The position numbers and the translations under genes were made by a program. From SB15 sp964557285 (GTDB taxonomy: Bacteria; Chloroflexota; Anaerolineae; Aggregatilineales; J027): a stretch of 23,135 nt of DNA. Positions within the stretch are counted from its first letter, which is position 1. Every line of letters starts with the position of its first letter. Under the pieces are notes generated by a model that was not told the origin of the DNA, did not search any database, and saw only the letters and a list, made by a program, of their open reading frames with translations. Location: positions 1 to 23,135 of the forward strand of contig CAZKZS010000037.1 of NCBI GenBank assembly GCA_964557285.1. Reading direction: 5' to 3'. This document shows, in pieces, positions 15,383 through 23,134 of this stretch.

Positions 15383-15961
15383 CTAGTCCTCCTTCCCAAG
15401 CCAGCCGTTGCAATAGATACAAAAATCTTCCAGATGGTCGTTTGGTGCGCCGCAGTGAGGGCAGGCGATAAACCCCTCCGGCAGACTGCCCGCCATTAAA
15501 TCCCGGATACTGCGTTTCCCGCGAATTTTTTCCACAGGAAGATTAAATTCGATGAGCATTGCCAGGCACAGCAGCGCGACAGAAAACCCACACAGCCAGA
15601 ATCCACTGGCAAGCTGTTCCGTATTGGCCTGCCAGAACCATACCGTACTGGCCGCCATAAAAATGACCAGCAGCCGGAGAAAAGAATCGTTGGAAAGCTG
15701 TAAGGTCATCACGCCCAACGCCCCGCGAATCCCAAAAAAAATCGCCAGCAGGGGAATCAAAATCAGCAGCATCCAGCTTGAAATATATAGAGACATCCGT
15801 CCGTAGGAGAAGAACAGCATGGCGGCCTCTCTGGAAAATCCATACGTCAGGGTTTGTAGGCCAGACCCATATTCGGTATGCCAGGGCATCGCCAGCGAGA
15901 GCAGCACACTTAGCGCTGCCGCAATTTCTAACTCATAGACCAATTTCCAGACCTGCTGCAT
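15383..15961 (-). CDS. Membrane protein with C-terminal zinc ribbon
   Basis: No specific family is recognised. The protein has 192 residues with four predicted membrane helices: about residues 10-30 (AAALSVLLSLAMPW), 55-80 (SWMLLILIPLLAIFFGI), 95-115 and 120-140 (CGFSVALLCLAMLI). A cytoplasmic linker follows, then a C-terminal treble/ribbon motif CPHCGAPNDHLEDFCIYC, with two CxxC knuckles that should bind one zinc. Zinc-ribbon-tailed small membrane proteins are common in Chloroflexota and Actinobacteria, and their role is generally unknown. The ATG at 15961 is preferred over one nine codons upstream because AGGA sits seven bases before it. It precedes the topoisomerase gene on the same strand. 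Confidence 0.72.
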   Translation of the reverse strand: MQQVWKLVYELEIAAALSVLLSLAMPWHTEYGSGLQTLTYGFSREAAMLFFSYGRMSLYISSWMLLILIPLLAIFFGIRGALGVMTLQLSNDSFLRLLVIFMAASTVWFWQANTEQLASGFWLCGFSVALLCLAMLIEFNLPVEKIRGKRSIRDLMAGSLPEGFIACPHCGAPNDHLEDFCIYCNGWLGKED

Positions 15962-16060
15962 TGGTGTATCCTGCCCCCAAAACTGCATTTTTCATGCGTG
16001 TCACATACGAGATTAATAAGGCATGTCGCACGAGATTCTGTTAATAAGAGGCTTAGCAGC

Positions 16061-16088
16061 TTGCAATTCGTCATCCTCCTGCTATGCT
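16061..16088 (+). promoter_or_regulatory. Putative promoter of the glucan phosphorylase gene
   Basis: TTGCAA (16061-16066), a 16-base spacer and TATGCT (16083-16088) place the start near 16095, immediately before the palindrome at 16098-16111. Confidence 0.5.
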
Positions 16089-16097
16089 TTTAAATCG

Positions 16098-16111
16098 GCT
16101 ATTTAAATAGC
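16098..16111. promoter_or_regulatory. Perfect palindrome in the glucan phosphorylase leader
   Basis: GCTATTTAAATAGC is a 14-base perfect palindrome. It sits between the predicted promoter and the Shine-Dalgarno AAGGAG (16115-16120). The position suits a repressor operator; the cognate regulator is unknown. Confidence 0.45.
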
Positions 16112-16128
16112 TCAAAGGAGAACACCCC

Positions 16129-18702
16129 TTGGTTAAACCAGTTACCCGCATCTCCGTGATGCCGAATCTCCCAGAGGAACTCAGCCGCTTACATGACTTA
16201 GCTTATAACCTTCGCTGGTCTTGGGATCATGCCACCGTCGCTCTCTTTCGCCGTTTAGATAACAACCTCTGGCTCGAAACTAATTATAACCCTGTCTGGA
16301 TGTTGGGGCGTATTAGTCAGGAACGTTTGCAGGAAGTCAAAGACGACCCCTCGTTCATGGCAAGTCTTGACCGTGTGTGGAGTGATTACACCGCGTACAT
16401 GACCAATCCTAAAACCTGGTATCGTAGTAATCATGGTCATTTTGATACCCCCTATATTGCTTATTTTAGTATGGAATTTGGCCTGACAGCCTGCTTTCGC
16501 AATTATTCCGGCGGCCTGGGGGTACTCTCCGGCGACCACCTGAAAAGCGCGAGCGACCTCGATTTACCCCTGGTGGGAGTCGGTTTATTGTATCAGGAAG
16601 GCTATTTTGAACAATACCTGAACGCAAGCGGCTACCAGCAGGAATCATACCCGATCAACGACTACCCGAATCTGCCCGTGCAGCCTGTCCTGAACGACAA
16701 GGGTGAACGGGTGGTGATTGAAGTTCCCCTGGCCGCCAAACCCTTAAAAGCGCTGGCCTGGAAGGTGCAGGTGGGGCGGGTGACGCTGTATCTGCTGGAC
16801 GCCAACCACCCGGATAACCCGCTGGACATGCGTGACATTACGGATCGCCTGTATGGGGGCGACCGCCGCACCCGTATCCAGCAGGAAATTCTGCTTGGCA
16901 TTGGGGGAATCCGGCTGTTGCGACAGTTGGGCATCGACCCCAAAGTTGTCCACATGAACGAAGGTCACAGCGCCTTCCTTGCGCTGGAACGTACCCGTAT
17001 TCTGATGGAAGAAAATCCACAGCTTACTTTTGAAGAAGCCCGCAACATTATCGCCACGTCGATTGTGTACACGATTCACACGCCCGTTCCTGCGGGGCTG
17101 GAACGCTTCGGCTACGACCTGATTGATGAATACTTCCCCTGGATGTGGCAGGCGCTTGGCCTGACTCGTCCCCAGTTTCATGACTTAGGCCGTGAAAAAA
17201 TGGGCGGGTATGACCTGTTTTCGCTGCCTGTGATGGCGCTGAAGTTTGCGACGCGCTCTAACGGGGTCAGTAAACTACATGGCGAAGTCTCCCGCGAGAT
17301 GTGGCGCTGGATGTTTCCGCATGTGCCGGAAAATGAAGTACCTGTAGATGCCGTGACCAATGGGATTCATGTACAAACGTGGCTCAGCCAGGATTTTGCC
17401 AACCTCTACGACCGCTATCTCTCTCCTAGCTGGCGAGAAGACCCATCCGACCCGACGGTATGGCAGGATGTCAAAAAGATTCCCGACTCGGAACTCTGGC
17501 GCACGCACGAACGCCGCCGCGAACGGCTGGTATCGTATGCCCGTCAGAAGTTAAGAAAACAGCTTCAGGCACGCGGCGCACCGCCCGGCGAACTGGCCGA
17601 AGCGGAAGAAGTGCTGAATTCGGAAGCGCTGACGATTTGTTTTGCCCGCCGTTTTGCCACCTACAAACGTGCCACCCTGATTTTTAATGATCTGGAACGG
17701 CTCAAAAAGATGGTGAATCACCCGGACTGTCCGGTACAGTTTATTTTTGCCGGAAAAGCCCACCCCCATGACCTGCCGGGTAAGGAATTGATTCAACGGA
17801 TTGTGCAGGTAGCCTCTATGCCGGAATTCCGCCATTCCATCGTGTTCCTTGAAAACTACGATATGAAAGTTGCCAGCTACATGCTGCAAGGGGCAGATGT
17901 CTGGTTGAATACTCCACGCCGTCCCAAAGAAGCAAGCGGCACTAGCGGCATGAAAGTGATTTACAACGGCGGCCTGAACGCCAGCATTTTAGATGGCTGG
18001 TGGGCGGAGGCTTATGAACCCGGGGTCGGCTGGGCGATTGGCGCGGGCGAAGTCTACCCGCCGGAACAATCCGATTTACAGGATGAAATTGAAACCAAAG
18101 CCTTTTATAACCTCCTGGAAAATGACATCATTCCTACCTTTTACGAACGTGGGCGTGACGGTCTGCCCCGCCAGTGGATTTCGATGATGAAAGAAAGCAT
18201 TTCCAAACTGGCGGCTGTTTTCAGCACCCAGCGTATGGTACGGGAGTACGCGGTTGATTATTACCTGCCTGCCTACCGCCGCTACCATGAACTGACTGAA
18301 CCCACTATTGAGTCGGGCATTCAGTACGCGGACTGGCTGCAAAATATCAAAGAAAAGTGGAACAAGATTAAAATTGTGTCGGTCAAAACCACCGGTGAGG
18401 ACATGGTCGTGGGGGCAGAATTAGGCGTCGAAGCTGTGGTTGACCTCGGCGACCTGAAGCCGGAAGATGTTAAGGTACAGCTTTATTCTGGCCCGTTAAC
18501 TTCTCGCGGGGAGATTACCAACGGAAAAGCCTACGACATGTCTGTAAGTAACAATTCCAAAGGCACCTATGTTTTTAAGGGCAGCCTGACGTATAAATCC
18601 AGTGGCGAACGCGGGATTTCGGTGCGGGTGCTGCCCAAACATACAGACCTGGCGAATCCCTTTATGACAGGATTAATCACCTGGGCAGACGACAGCGACT
18701 AG
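16129..18702 (+). CDS. glgP: Alpha-glucan (maltodextrin/glycogen) phosphorylase with DUF3417 N-terminus
   Basis: It releases glucose 1-phosphate from alpha-1,4-glucans with PLP as cofactor (GT35). It has 857 residues. The N-terminal ~115 residues are the DUF3417 type (LPEELSRLHDLAYNLRWSWD). YFSMEFGL starts the phosphorylase domain, followed by NYSGGLGVLSGDHLKSASDL, VHMNEGHSAFLALERTR, VTNGIHVQTWLS, FARRFATYKRA and FAGKAHPHD. The PLP-binding loop is EASGTSGMK with K609. The tail (from ~residue 745) adds a beta-rich region seen in this subfamily. The start is TTG at 16129, chosen because AAGGAG lies eight bases upstream and no ATG fits. It appears monocistronic, with no other glycogen gene in the window, and is followed by a half copy of the GTAGGGGCGGG repeat (18704-18714). 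Confidence 0.95.
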   Translation: MVKPVTRISVMPNLPEELSRLHDLAYNLRWSWDHATVALFRRLDNNLWLETNYNPVWMLGRISQERLQEVKDDPSFMASLDRVWSDYTAYMTNPKTWYRSNHGHFDTPYIAYFSMEFGLTACFRNYSGGLGVLSGDHLKSASDLDLPLVGVGLLYQEGYFEQYLNASGYQQESYPINDYPNLPVQPVLNDKGERVVIEVPLAAKPLKALAWKVQVGRVTLYLLDANHPDNPLDMRDITDRLYGGDRRTRIQQEILLGIGGIRLLRQLGIDPKVVHMNEGHSAFLALERTRILMEENPQLTFEEARNIIATSIVYTIHTPVPAGLERFGYDLIDEYFPWMWQALGLTRPQFHDLGREKMGGYDLFSLPVMALKFATRSNGVSKLHGEVSREMWRWMFPHVPENEVPVDAVTNGIHVQTWLSQDFANLYDRYLSPSWREDPSDPTVWQDVKKIPDSELWRTHERRRERLVSYARQKLRKQLQARGAPPGELAEAEEVLNSEALTICFARRFATYKRATLIFNDLERLKKMVNHPDCPVQFIFAGKAHPHDLPGKELIQRIVQVASMPEFRHSIVFLENYDMKVASYMLQGADVWLNTPRRPKEASGTSGMKVIYNGGLNASILDGWWAEAYEPGVGWAIGAGEVYPPEQSDLQDEIETKAFYNLLENDIIPTFYERGRDGLPRQWISMMKESISKLAAVFSTQRMVREYAVDYYLPAYRRYHELTEPTIESGIQYADWLQNIKEKWNKIKIVSVKTTGEDMVVGAELGVEAVVDLGDLKPEDVKVQLYSGPLTSRGEITNGKAYDMSVSNNSKGTYVFKGSLTYKSSGERGISVRVLPKHTDLANPFMTGLITWADDSD

Positions 18703-18829
18703 GGTAGGGGCGGGAATCAAAACCTGTTCTTCTCCTCCTTTAGTCTGATTTTGGGAACTTTAACCCCTGCCGCAGGGAACTAATGAGTGACAAAACAAGT
18801 TGGTCATATAGACCCAAAGGAGAACTACC

Positions 18830-19252
18830 ATGTCACTCAAAAAGTTCAGCGTTCTGGCGGTATTATTTATCCTGACGGTGGTCGCCGTGATACCTGCGGC
18901 GGCTTCCCCTTCGGAAGCGCCCGTTTGTGTGCAGTATCATACGGTACAGCGTGGCGAAACCTTTTATCGCATTTCCCGCACCTACGGCCTGTCGATGGAA
19001 CAGCTTCAGGCGATGAATGGCCTGGCAAATGTCAATCGGATTTACGCAGGCCAGAGTCTGTGTGTCAAGATGGACAACACCGATAACCCGACCAGCACTA
19101 CGTACACGGTTCAGGCTGGCGATACCCTCTCAAAAATTGCGCGGCGTTTTGGCGTGAATGTGTCGGTGCTGGCGCAGGTGAATAACATCACCAATGCGAA
19201 CCGTATTTACGTCGGCCAGGTGCTGAAAATCCCTGATGTCACCATTCAGTAA
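18830..19252 (+). CDS. Secreted protein with two LysM domains
   Basis: The protein has 140 residues. A signal peptide (KK followed by VLAVLFILTVVAVIPAAA) is probably cleaved after A25. LysM 1 (residues 36-81, YHTVQRGETFYRISRTYG) and LysM 2 (92-137, YTVQAGDTLSKIARRFG) make up the mature protein, with only a short TTDNPTST-like linker. LysM modules bind N-acetylglucosamine-containing glycans such as peptidoglycan. With no catalytic domain, the protein should act as a wall- or glycan-binding anchor. Two Cys, C33 and C78, flank LysM 1 and could form a disulfide. AAAGGAGA six bases before the ATG is a strong ribosome site. It stands ~127 bases after the phosphorylase gene, so it probably has its own promoter, which I cannot place confidently. 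Confidence 0.92.
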   Translation: MSLKKFSVLAVLFILTVVAVIPAAASPSEAPVCVQYHTVQRGETFYRISRTYGLSMEQLQAMNGLANVNRIYAGQSLCVKMDNTDNPTSTTYTVQAGDTLSKIARRFGVNVSVLAQVNNITNANRIYVGQVLKIPDVTIQ

Positions 19253-19258
19253 GGAATA

Positions 19259-19302
19259 TAGGGGCGGGGACAAGGACGGTACGCCCGATACCCGCCCCCT
19301 AC
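19259..19302. repeat. Dispersed intergenic palindromic repeat, type A copy 2
   Basis: It runs from TAGGGGCGGGG to CCCGCCCCCTAC and is a near-identical reverse complement of 902-946, some 18 kb away. It begins seven bases after the LysM gene stop, so it may serve as its terminator-like hairpin. Confidence 0.85.
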
Positions 19303-19306
19303 GGAA

Positions 19307-19352
19307 AGGGCAGGTGACGGGTCGCCAGCGACCCTTGACACCCTGCCCCTAC
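19307..19352. repeat. Dispersed intergenic palindromic repeat, type C
   Basis: AGGGCAGGTG at the left end pairs with CACCCTGCCCCT at the right end, with an internal GGGTCGCCAGCGACCC inverted repeat. It shares end sequences with types A and B but has a different centre. Confidence 0.75.
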
Positions 19353-19353
19353 A

Positions 19354-19385
19354 CTAACCGCTAATCGCTAACTGCTAATGGCTAA
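19354..19385. repeat. 7-bp tandem repeat, consensus CTAAYSG
   Basis: Four consecutive 7-base units (CTAACCG, CTAATCG, CTAACTG, CTAATGG) and a partial fifth lie between two palindromic repeats. It contains no ORF. Confidence 0.8.
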
Positions 19386-19386
19386 A

Positions 19387-19429
19387 AGGGCAGGCATCGC
19401 TCACTGCGTTCGCTTGTTCCTGCCCCTAC
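19387..19429. repeat. Dispersed intergenic palindromic repeat, type B copy 2
   Basis: Its ends are AGGGCAGG and CCTGCCCCT, and it is the reverse complement of 855-901 apart from several interior changes. Together, 19253-19476 is a gene-free repeat cluster between the LysM gene and the convergent hydrolase gene. Confidence 0.82.
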
Positions 19430-19476
19430 TACACGTGGGAATAAGGGTAAAAAAGCAAAACCCGCGCCCTACACAA

Positions 19477-20274
19477 TTACGCTTCCTGCGACTCTGCCCG
19501 AATTTGAATCCGTCGTTTGCCCCCCACTGCCTGACTTTCCCGAAATTCCCGAATCCGTTCCCGCGCGGCGTTGGCTGCCCAGGTTAAATCCTGTTCCGGG
19601 TTGGTGCTTTCCGGCCCATGACCGGGAAACATCACTTTTAATTTCAGAGTCAGCAGACGTTCGATGCTGTTGACAAAATCTCCCGCGCTGCCGCTTTCCA
19701 GCATCGGGGTCAAAATTTCACCCCGCACAACGGTATCGCCGGTAAACATGAAATGCTCAAACGGCTCATAAATACAAATTGAGCCGGAGGTATGCCCCGG
19801 TGTGTGCAAAATTTTGAGTTTGTAATCACCTGTCCAGATGAGGTTGCGATTTTCCAGCCACCAGTGAACCGAAAAATCGTCCCCCACATGACCGGATTCT
19901 TTCATGTGTGTGACGTATTCATCCTGCAATTCGATTTTGGTGGCCGCGCTGCGGTGGGCGGCAATCATCGCTGTTCCTGCAAAATGCGGATTGCCACCGA
20001 TGTGGTCAAAATGCTCATGGGTGTTAATCACCAGGTCAATGTCCTGCGGGCGTAATCCCAACTTCCGCAGTTCCTCTGTCAGATAATCGAATGAAGTATA
20101 AATGCCGGAATCAATCAGCACCGTTTTGAGGGTATCTTTAATCAGGTAGACATTACCGGAGGGCGGCGGCGGCATGATCCGCCAGATATTTTTTGCCAGT
20201 TCAACCGTTTTTCCATCGTCCGGTCGCTCGAAGTTCAGTTCATCTTTAATTTGGGGGCGCTGTGGAGCAGCCAT
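19477..20274 (-). CDS. Metallo-beta-lactamase fold hydrolase
   Basis: The protein has 265 residues, is cytoplasmic and has no signal peptide. It carries the dinuclear-metal motifs of the fold: THEHFDH (H86, H88, D90, H91), HTPGHTSGS (metal-binding His), FTGDTV (bridging Asp) and FPGHGPES (final His). IDSGIYTSFDYL precedes the first motif, as in glyoxalase II-like and MBL-fold enzymes. An N-terminal ~25-residue extension and a basic C-terminal tail (GGKRRIQIR) are extra. The substrate cannot be assigned; thioesters, lactones and phosphoesters are all possible for this family. The ATG at 20274 is preferred (GGGAG ten bases upstream); a TTG two codons earlier is too close to that site. It is divergent from the HAD gene with a ~78-base shared promoter region, where TAGACT (minus, 20302-20307) could be its -10. 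Confidence 0.93.
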   Translation of the reverse strand: MAAPQRPQIKDELNFERPDDGKTVELAKNIWRIMPPPPSGNVYLIKDTLKTVLIDSGIYTSFDYLTEELRKLGLRPQDIDLVINTHEHFDHIGGNPHFAGTAMIAAHRSAATKIELQDEYVTHMKESGHVGDDFSVHWWLENRNLIWTGDYKLKILHTPGHTSGSICIYEPFEHFMFTGDTVVRGEILTPMLESGSAGDFVNSIERLLTLKLKVMFPGHGPESTNPEQDLTWAANAARERIREFRESQAVGGKRRIQIRAESQEA

Positions 20275-20352
20275 CTTCAAAATTCTCCCATATCTATCAA
20301 AAGTCTAGCAAATTTCGGCTAGAATAGGCCGCAACACGAGGACACACAAAAC

Positions 20353-21006
20353 ATGATTGCAACGGACTTTGACGGGACTCTGACGGTTGGAGAAATGGGC
20401 AAAGCGACGGGAAGGTATTTGACTCAAAACGGTCATGGGATGGCCTACCGCCGTTTCATGTTCACGCAGCTTCCGGTGTACTGGCTGGCAAAAATGCGGG
20501 TGGTTAGCGTGCGTTTGTTTAAAAAACAGTGGGCTATGGGGATGCCAAAATTGTTGAAGGGATTTACGCTGGAACAGGTGAACGAGGTTTTTGAATGGGT
20601 CGTGGAAAATGAATTGTGGCCGCGCCGCCGTCAGGATGTGATTGCAGAATTGACTCACCATCAGCAGCAGGGCAGTCCGGTGGTCATTGTTTCCGGTGCA
20701 TACCAGCCCCTGTTAGATGCTTTTGCCCGCCGCATGGGGGTTCAGGCGATAGGCACACCGCTTGAAGTTCACAATGGCTATGCAACTGGCAGGTTGGCCG
20801 CGCCACTCAATGTAGGCGAATATAAGGTCAAGCGTTTGCAGGAACTTCTGAATGGGCAACAATTAAAAATGGCCTATGGGGATACCCTGGACGATTTGCC
20901 GATGCTGATGATGAGCGAAACTCCCGTCGCGGTGCATCCGAATCGGGCGCTGGCGCGAGTCGCTCAAGAGAAGGGCTGGCGAATCATGGGAAATCTAACG
21001 CGGTAA
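20353..21006 (+). CDS. HAD-superfamily phosphatase (subfamily IB, phosphoserine phosphatase-like)
   Basis: The protein has 217 residues. Motif I is DFDGTLT (residues 5-11, nucleophile D5 and acid/base D7). A helical cap follows (~residues 15-90). Motif II is IVSGAY (Ser), motif III is the Lys in GEYKVKRL and motif IV is YGDTLDDLPML, with the Mg-binding aspartates. The arrangement matches HAD-IB enzymes, which include SerB and lysophosphatidyl or sugar phosphatases, so the substrate is uncertain. The ATG at 20353 opens directly on the catalytic strand, as is usual, with GAGGA ten bases upstream. TAGAAT at 20320-20325 could be the -10. The LysM lipoprotein gene starts 15 bases after its stop, so the two form a pair, although their functions do not obviously connect. 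Confidence 0.9.
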   Translation: MIATDFDGTLTVGEMGKATGRYLTQNGHGMAYRRFMFTQLPVYWLAKMRVVSVRLFKKQWAMGMPKLLKGFTLEQVNEVFEWVVENELWPRRRQDVIAELTHHQQQGSPVVIVSGAYQPLLDAFARRMGVQAIGTPLEVHNGYATGRLAAPLNVGEYKVKRLQELLNGQQLKMAYGDTLDDLPMLMMSETPVAVHPNRALARVAQEKGWRIMGNLTR

Positions 21007-21021
21007 TTGAAGGAGAAACCA

Positions 21022-22215
21022 ATGAGTCGACTCGTTGTTGTGCTGATCATCCTTATCCTGGCAGGGCTGGCCTGTTCCCTGTCATCCGACGAAGAAGCCG
21101 CTACTGCCGTGCCGATTATACGGACATCGACTCCGACCCTTATAGTGACACGGACTTTAAACGTCACTCCAACGGCAGGCATCACGTTGCAGCCCACCGC
21201 CGAACAATTCCGAACTGCTGTTCCTCCTGCTACCGTCACTAACTGCACCCCGCGCACCGACTGGGTACTTTATACGGTCAAAGCAGGGGATACACTGGGG
21301 GTAATCGCTCAAAATGTTGGCAGCACGATTACCGATTTAACCCGCGCCAACTGTCTGCCAAACCCGGACAGCATCGTCGTGGGGCAGCAGCTACGAGTGC
21401 CAAAACTGCCCGCTTCAACCCCTTCCGGCTCGACCACTACCGGCTCGACCACTACCGGATCAACGACCTCCGGCAGTACAACGAGTGGCACAGGCTCGAC
21501 TACTTCCGGCAGCACCTCAAGCGGCACAGGTTCGACGACCACAGGCAGCACAACGGGCGGCGACACCTCTAAAGCGCCTAAATTAACTCAAAATCTGGCT
21601 GCCGCCCCTGTGATTACCCTTTCTGCCAGCGAAGTTGTTACCCTTCAGCCTTCGATTTCCTTAAATGTGGGGGTGGTCGAAAATGCGGATACGGTGAAAT
21701 ATTTTGCGTCGGATTCCGTCAATTTATCCGGTGCGGTGAATGTAGGAACGGATGTTGACCCCTTCGACGGCACAGCCATCACCTACACGTTTAACGAATT
21801 TGATTCGGTGCTGTATTTTTATGCCGAAGCCGCCAATGAATTTGGGACCACACGCGGCGCTGCATTGAAAATTACCTACAATCCCAACTATGACCCGAAT
21901 CCAAATGACGACAACGATATTGTGCGAGCCGCGCCGTATATCGGTTTTGATGGCAGTTTGTATACCCTGCAAGAAGGGGCAACGGTCACGCTGTCATGGA
22001 CTTCTGCGCCAACAAGCGCGACCCGCGTGGAATTTTATCTGACTCCCAATGGGGGTGGCACACCCTCCCTGCTTGGCACGGATACAAATCCAGCAGACGG
22101 GGCATCTATTTCATGGGCAGTTCCGCAAAATGTGTTAGGGACACTGAGCGCAACGGCCATTCAGGGCAGCGGAATTATCAAAAGCAGCCTGACTTCCAGC
22201 GTGTACTCGGAATAG
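21022..22215 (+). CDS. LysM-containing lipoprotein with Ser/Thr/Gly linker and C-terminal Ig-like region
   Basis: The protein has 397 residues. A lipoprotein-type signal VVVLIILILAGLAC puts the lipidated Cys at residue 18, although the -3 position is Gly, not the usual Leu. A Thr/Pro-rich stalk follows (~25-75), then one LysM (YTVKAGDTLGVIAQNVG, ~85-130), then a low-complexity G-S-T-T linker (~133-180). The remaining ~200 residues are beta-rich with two repeats resembling Ig/cadherin-like modules (VTLQPSISLNVGVVENADTV; YTLQEGATVTLSWTSAP). The likely location is the outer face of the membrane, bound to glycan through LysM. The ATG at 21022 has AAGGAGA just upstream; a TTG five codons earlier is unlikely. 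This stalk-LysM-linker layout is common in Chloroflexota. Confidence 0.88.
   Translation: MSRLVVVLIILILAGLACSLSSDEEAATAVPIIRTSTPTLIVTRTLNVTPTAGITLQPTAEQFRTAVPPATVTNCTPRTDWVLYTVKAGDTLGVIAQNVGSTITDLTRANCLPNPDSIVVGQQLRVPKLPASTPSGSTTTGSTTTGSTTSGSTTSGTGSTTSGSTSSGTGSTTTGSTTGGDTSKAPKLTQNLAAAPVITLSASEVVTLQPSISLNVGVVENADTVKYFASDSVNLSGAVNVGTDVDPFDGTAITYTFNEFDSVLYFYAEAANEFGTTRGAALKITYNPNYDPNPNDDNDIVRAAPYIGFDGSLYTLQEGATVTLSWTSAPTSATRVEFYLTPNGGGTPSLLGTDTNPADGASISWAVPQNVLGTLSATAIQGSGIIKSSLTSSVYSE
21422..21560 (+). repeat. In-frame tandem repeats coding a G-S-T-T linker
   Basis: Imperfect 15-base units of the GGCTCGACCACTACC type encode repeated GST-T-T/S pentapeptides, with variants (SGTGSTT). The first copies are nearly identical, so slippage could change the linker length. 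Confidence 0.8.
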
Positions 22216-22217
22216 GC

Positions 22218-22247
22218 TTGACGGAAAGGGGATTGTGTCTCTATAAT
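22218..22247 (+). promoter_or_regulatory. Promoter of tRNA-Val
   Basis: TTGACG (22218-22223), an 18-base spacer and a perfect TATAAT (22242-22247) place the start near 22254, five bases before the mature tRNA. A 9-bp inverted repeat, AAGGGGATT-N10-AATCCCCTT (22226-22253), spans the spacer, the -10 and the start. Confidence 0.8.
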
Positions 22248-22258
22248 CCCCTTATTGC

Positions 22259-22332
22259 GGGCGCTTAGCTCAGTTGGCTAGAGCATTCGGTTTACACCCG
22301 GGGGGTCGGGGGTTCGAGTCCCTCAGCGCCCA
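22259..22332 (+). tRNA. tRNA-Val (anticodon TAC)
   Basis: All four stems fold. The acceptor is GGGCGCT with AGCGCCC (22259-22265 with 22325-22331). The D stem is GCTC/GAGC. The anticodon stem is TTCGG/CCGGG (two G-T pairs) with loop TTTACAC and anticodon TAC at 22293-22295. The T stem is GGGGG/CCCTC with loop TTCGAGT. The discriminator is A at 22332. The CCA end is not encoded (CAC follows), so it must be added by nucleotidyltransferase. The variable loop has five bases. Confidence 0.97.
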
Positions 22333-22337
22333 CACAC

Positions 22338-22362
22338 AACCCGTTCACACGAACGGGTTTTT
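22338..22362 (+). terminator. Terminator of the tRNA-Val gene
   Basis: A 9-bp perfect stem AACCCGTTC/GAACGGGTT (22338-22346 with 22351-22359) and an ACAC loop run into a T-tract (22358-22362). It lies five bases after the tRNA. Confidence 0.9.
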
Positions 22363-22369
22363 GCTTAGA

Positions 22370-23134
22370 TTACTGTGACGTGTAAGGGACGACCCGTTCA
22401 CCCTCCAGAATTAATATCATGGGGCTGCCCTCATAGTTGTCCAATTCGTCCGGTTCAACAATCGCTATCTCCAAATCGCTCCGGCCTGTGACCTGCCGAA
22501 TTCGATTCAGCCCGTGTATCAGGACTTTAAAATCGTGCATGACAAAAATGGAATACTCTACACGCTCATCAGGTTCGGGTGTTTCCAGCAGCAGGAGCGT
22601 TCCATTAGGTTCAATCTGATTCACGTAGGGTTTAATCTGGTCAACAAGGTCATTGGCTCTTTCGCCGTTATCGCGCATCAGCGCTGCTTTGGTCTGGATG
22701 GCAATAAAGTTGGATACCACTAGCGCCAGCAGGCCAACCCATAAGAGTTTTTGCGTACCAGGGGAGGAAGTTTCCATGAGAGTCCCCAGCCCAATACCCA
22801 CTATCATGGCAATAAACGGCATAGCGTTATAAAGATAAAGCTCACTGATATGATTAATCATTGCCATCGGAAATAGGGCAATCAGGGCGCTTACCCCCAG
22901 CAGCAAAATAAAAAAACGGCGGGGAGAACGCCATAATCCGACTAAAACGCAAATCCCGAACAGACTGCTGACCACCGCCATGAGCGCCATCATTCCCCAA
23001 GCCCTTTCCTCAACCGCAGTAAAGGTCGTTACGCTGGAAATTGGGCTTGAAGCGGCATATAAAAACATGAGGATATTCATGGGAATATTGAGTCCCACGC
23101 GAAAATCGTAATCTTCACTTCCAAATTGGGGCTG
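22370..23134 (-). CDS. Membrane protein, C-terminal part (5' end outside the window)
   Basis: The minus-strand frame is open to the right edge of the window (residues FGSEDYDFRVGLNIPM continue beyond the GTG at 23098), so the start lies outside and about 254 codons are visible. There are five or so hydrophobic segments in the first ~150 visible residues (MMALMAVVSSLFGICVLVGL; FFILLLGVSALIALFPMAM; MPFIAMIVGIGLGTLM; LLWVGLLALVVSNFIAI). A soluble tail of ~100 residues ends in LEGERVVPYTSQ. This layout of many helices then a small extracytoplasmic domain resembles polyprenyl-phosphate-dependent glycosyltransferase-like membrane proteins, but I see no diagnostic motif and do not assign a function. 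It is convergent with the tRNA gene. Confidence 0.75.
   Translation of the reverse strand, partial: QPQFGSEDYDFRVGLNIPMNILMFLYAASSPISSVTTFTAVEERAWGMMALMAVVSSLFGICVLVGLWRSPRRFFILLLGVSALIALFPMAMINHISELYLYNAMPFIAMIVGIGLGTLMETSSPGTQKLLWVGLLALVVSNFIAIQTKAALMRDNGERANDLVDQIKPYVNQIEPNGTLLLLETPEPDERVEYSIFVMHDFKVLIHGLNRIRQVTGRSDLEIAIVEPDELDNYEGSPMILILEGERVVPYTSQ

Noticed and set aside
16744..17181. Long antisense ORFs inside the glucan phosphorylase and other genes
   Set aside because: They are frame shadows of well-conserved genes in GC-balanced sequence; none has a start signal or recognisable domain.
18745..18790. Small CCCTG-CCG-CAGGG hairpin before the LysM gene as a terminator
   Set aside because: The stem is five pairs with no U-tract, so it is too weak to call.
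19253..19476. CRISPR array
   Set aside because: The units are palindromic with different centres and no regular spacer spacing. No cas gene is present.
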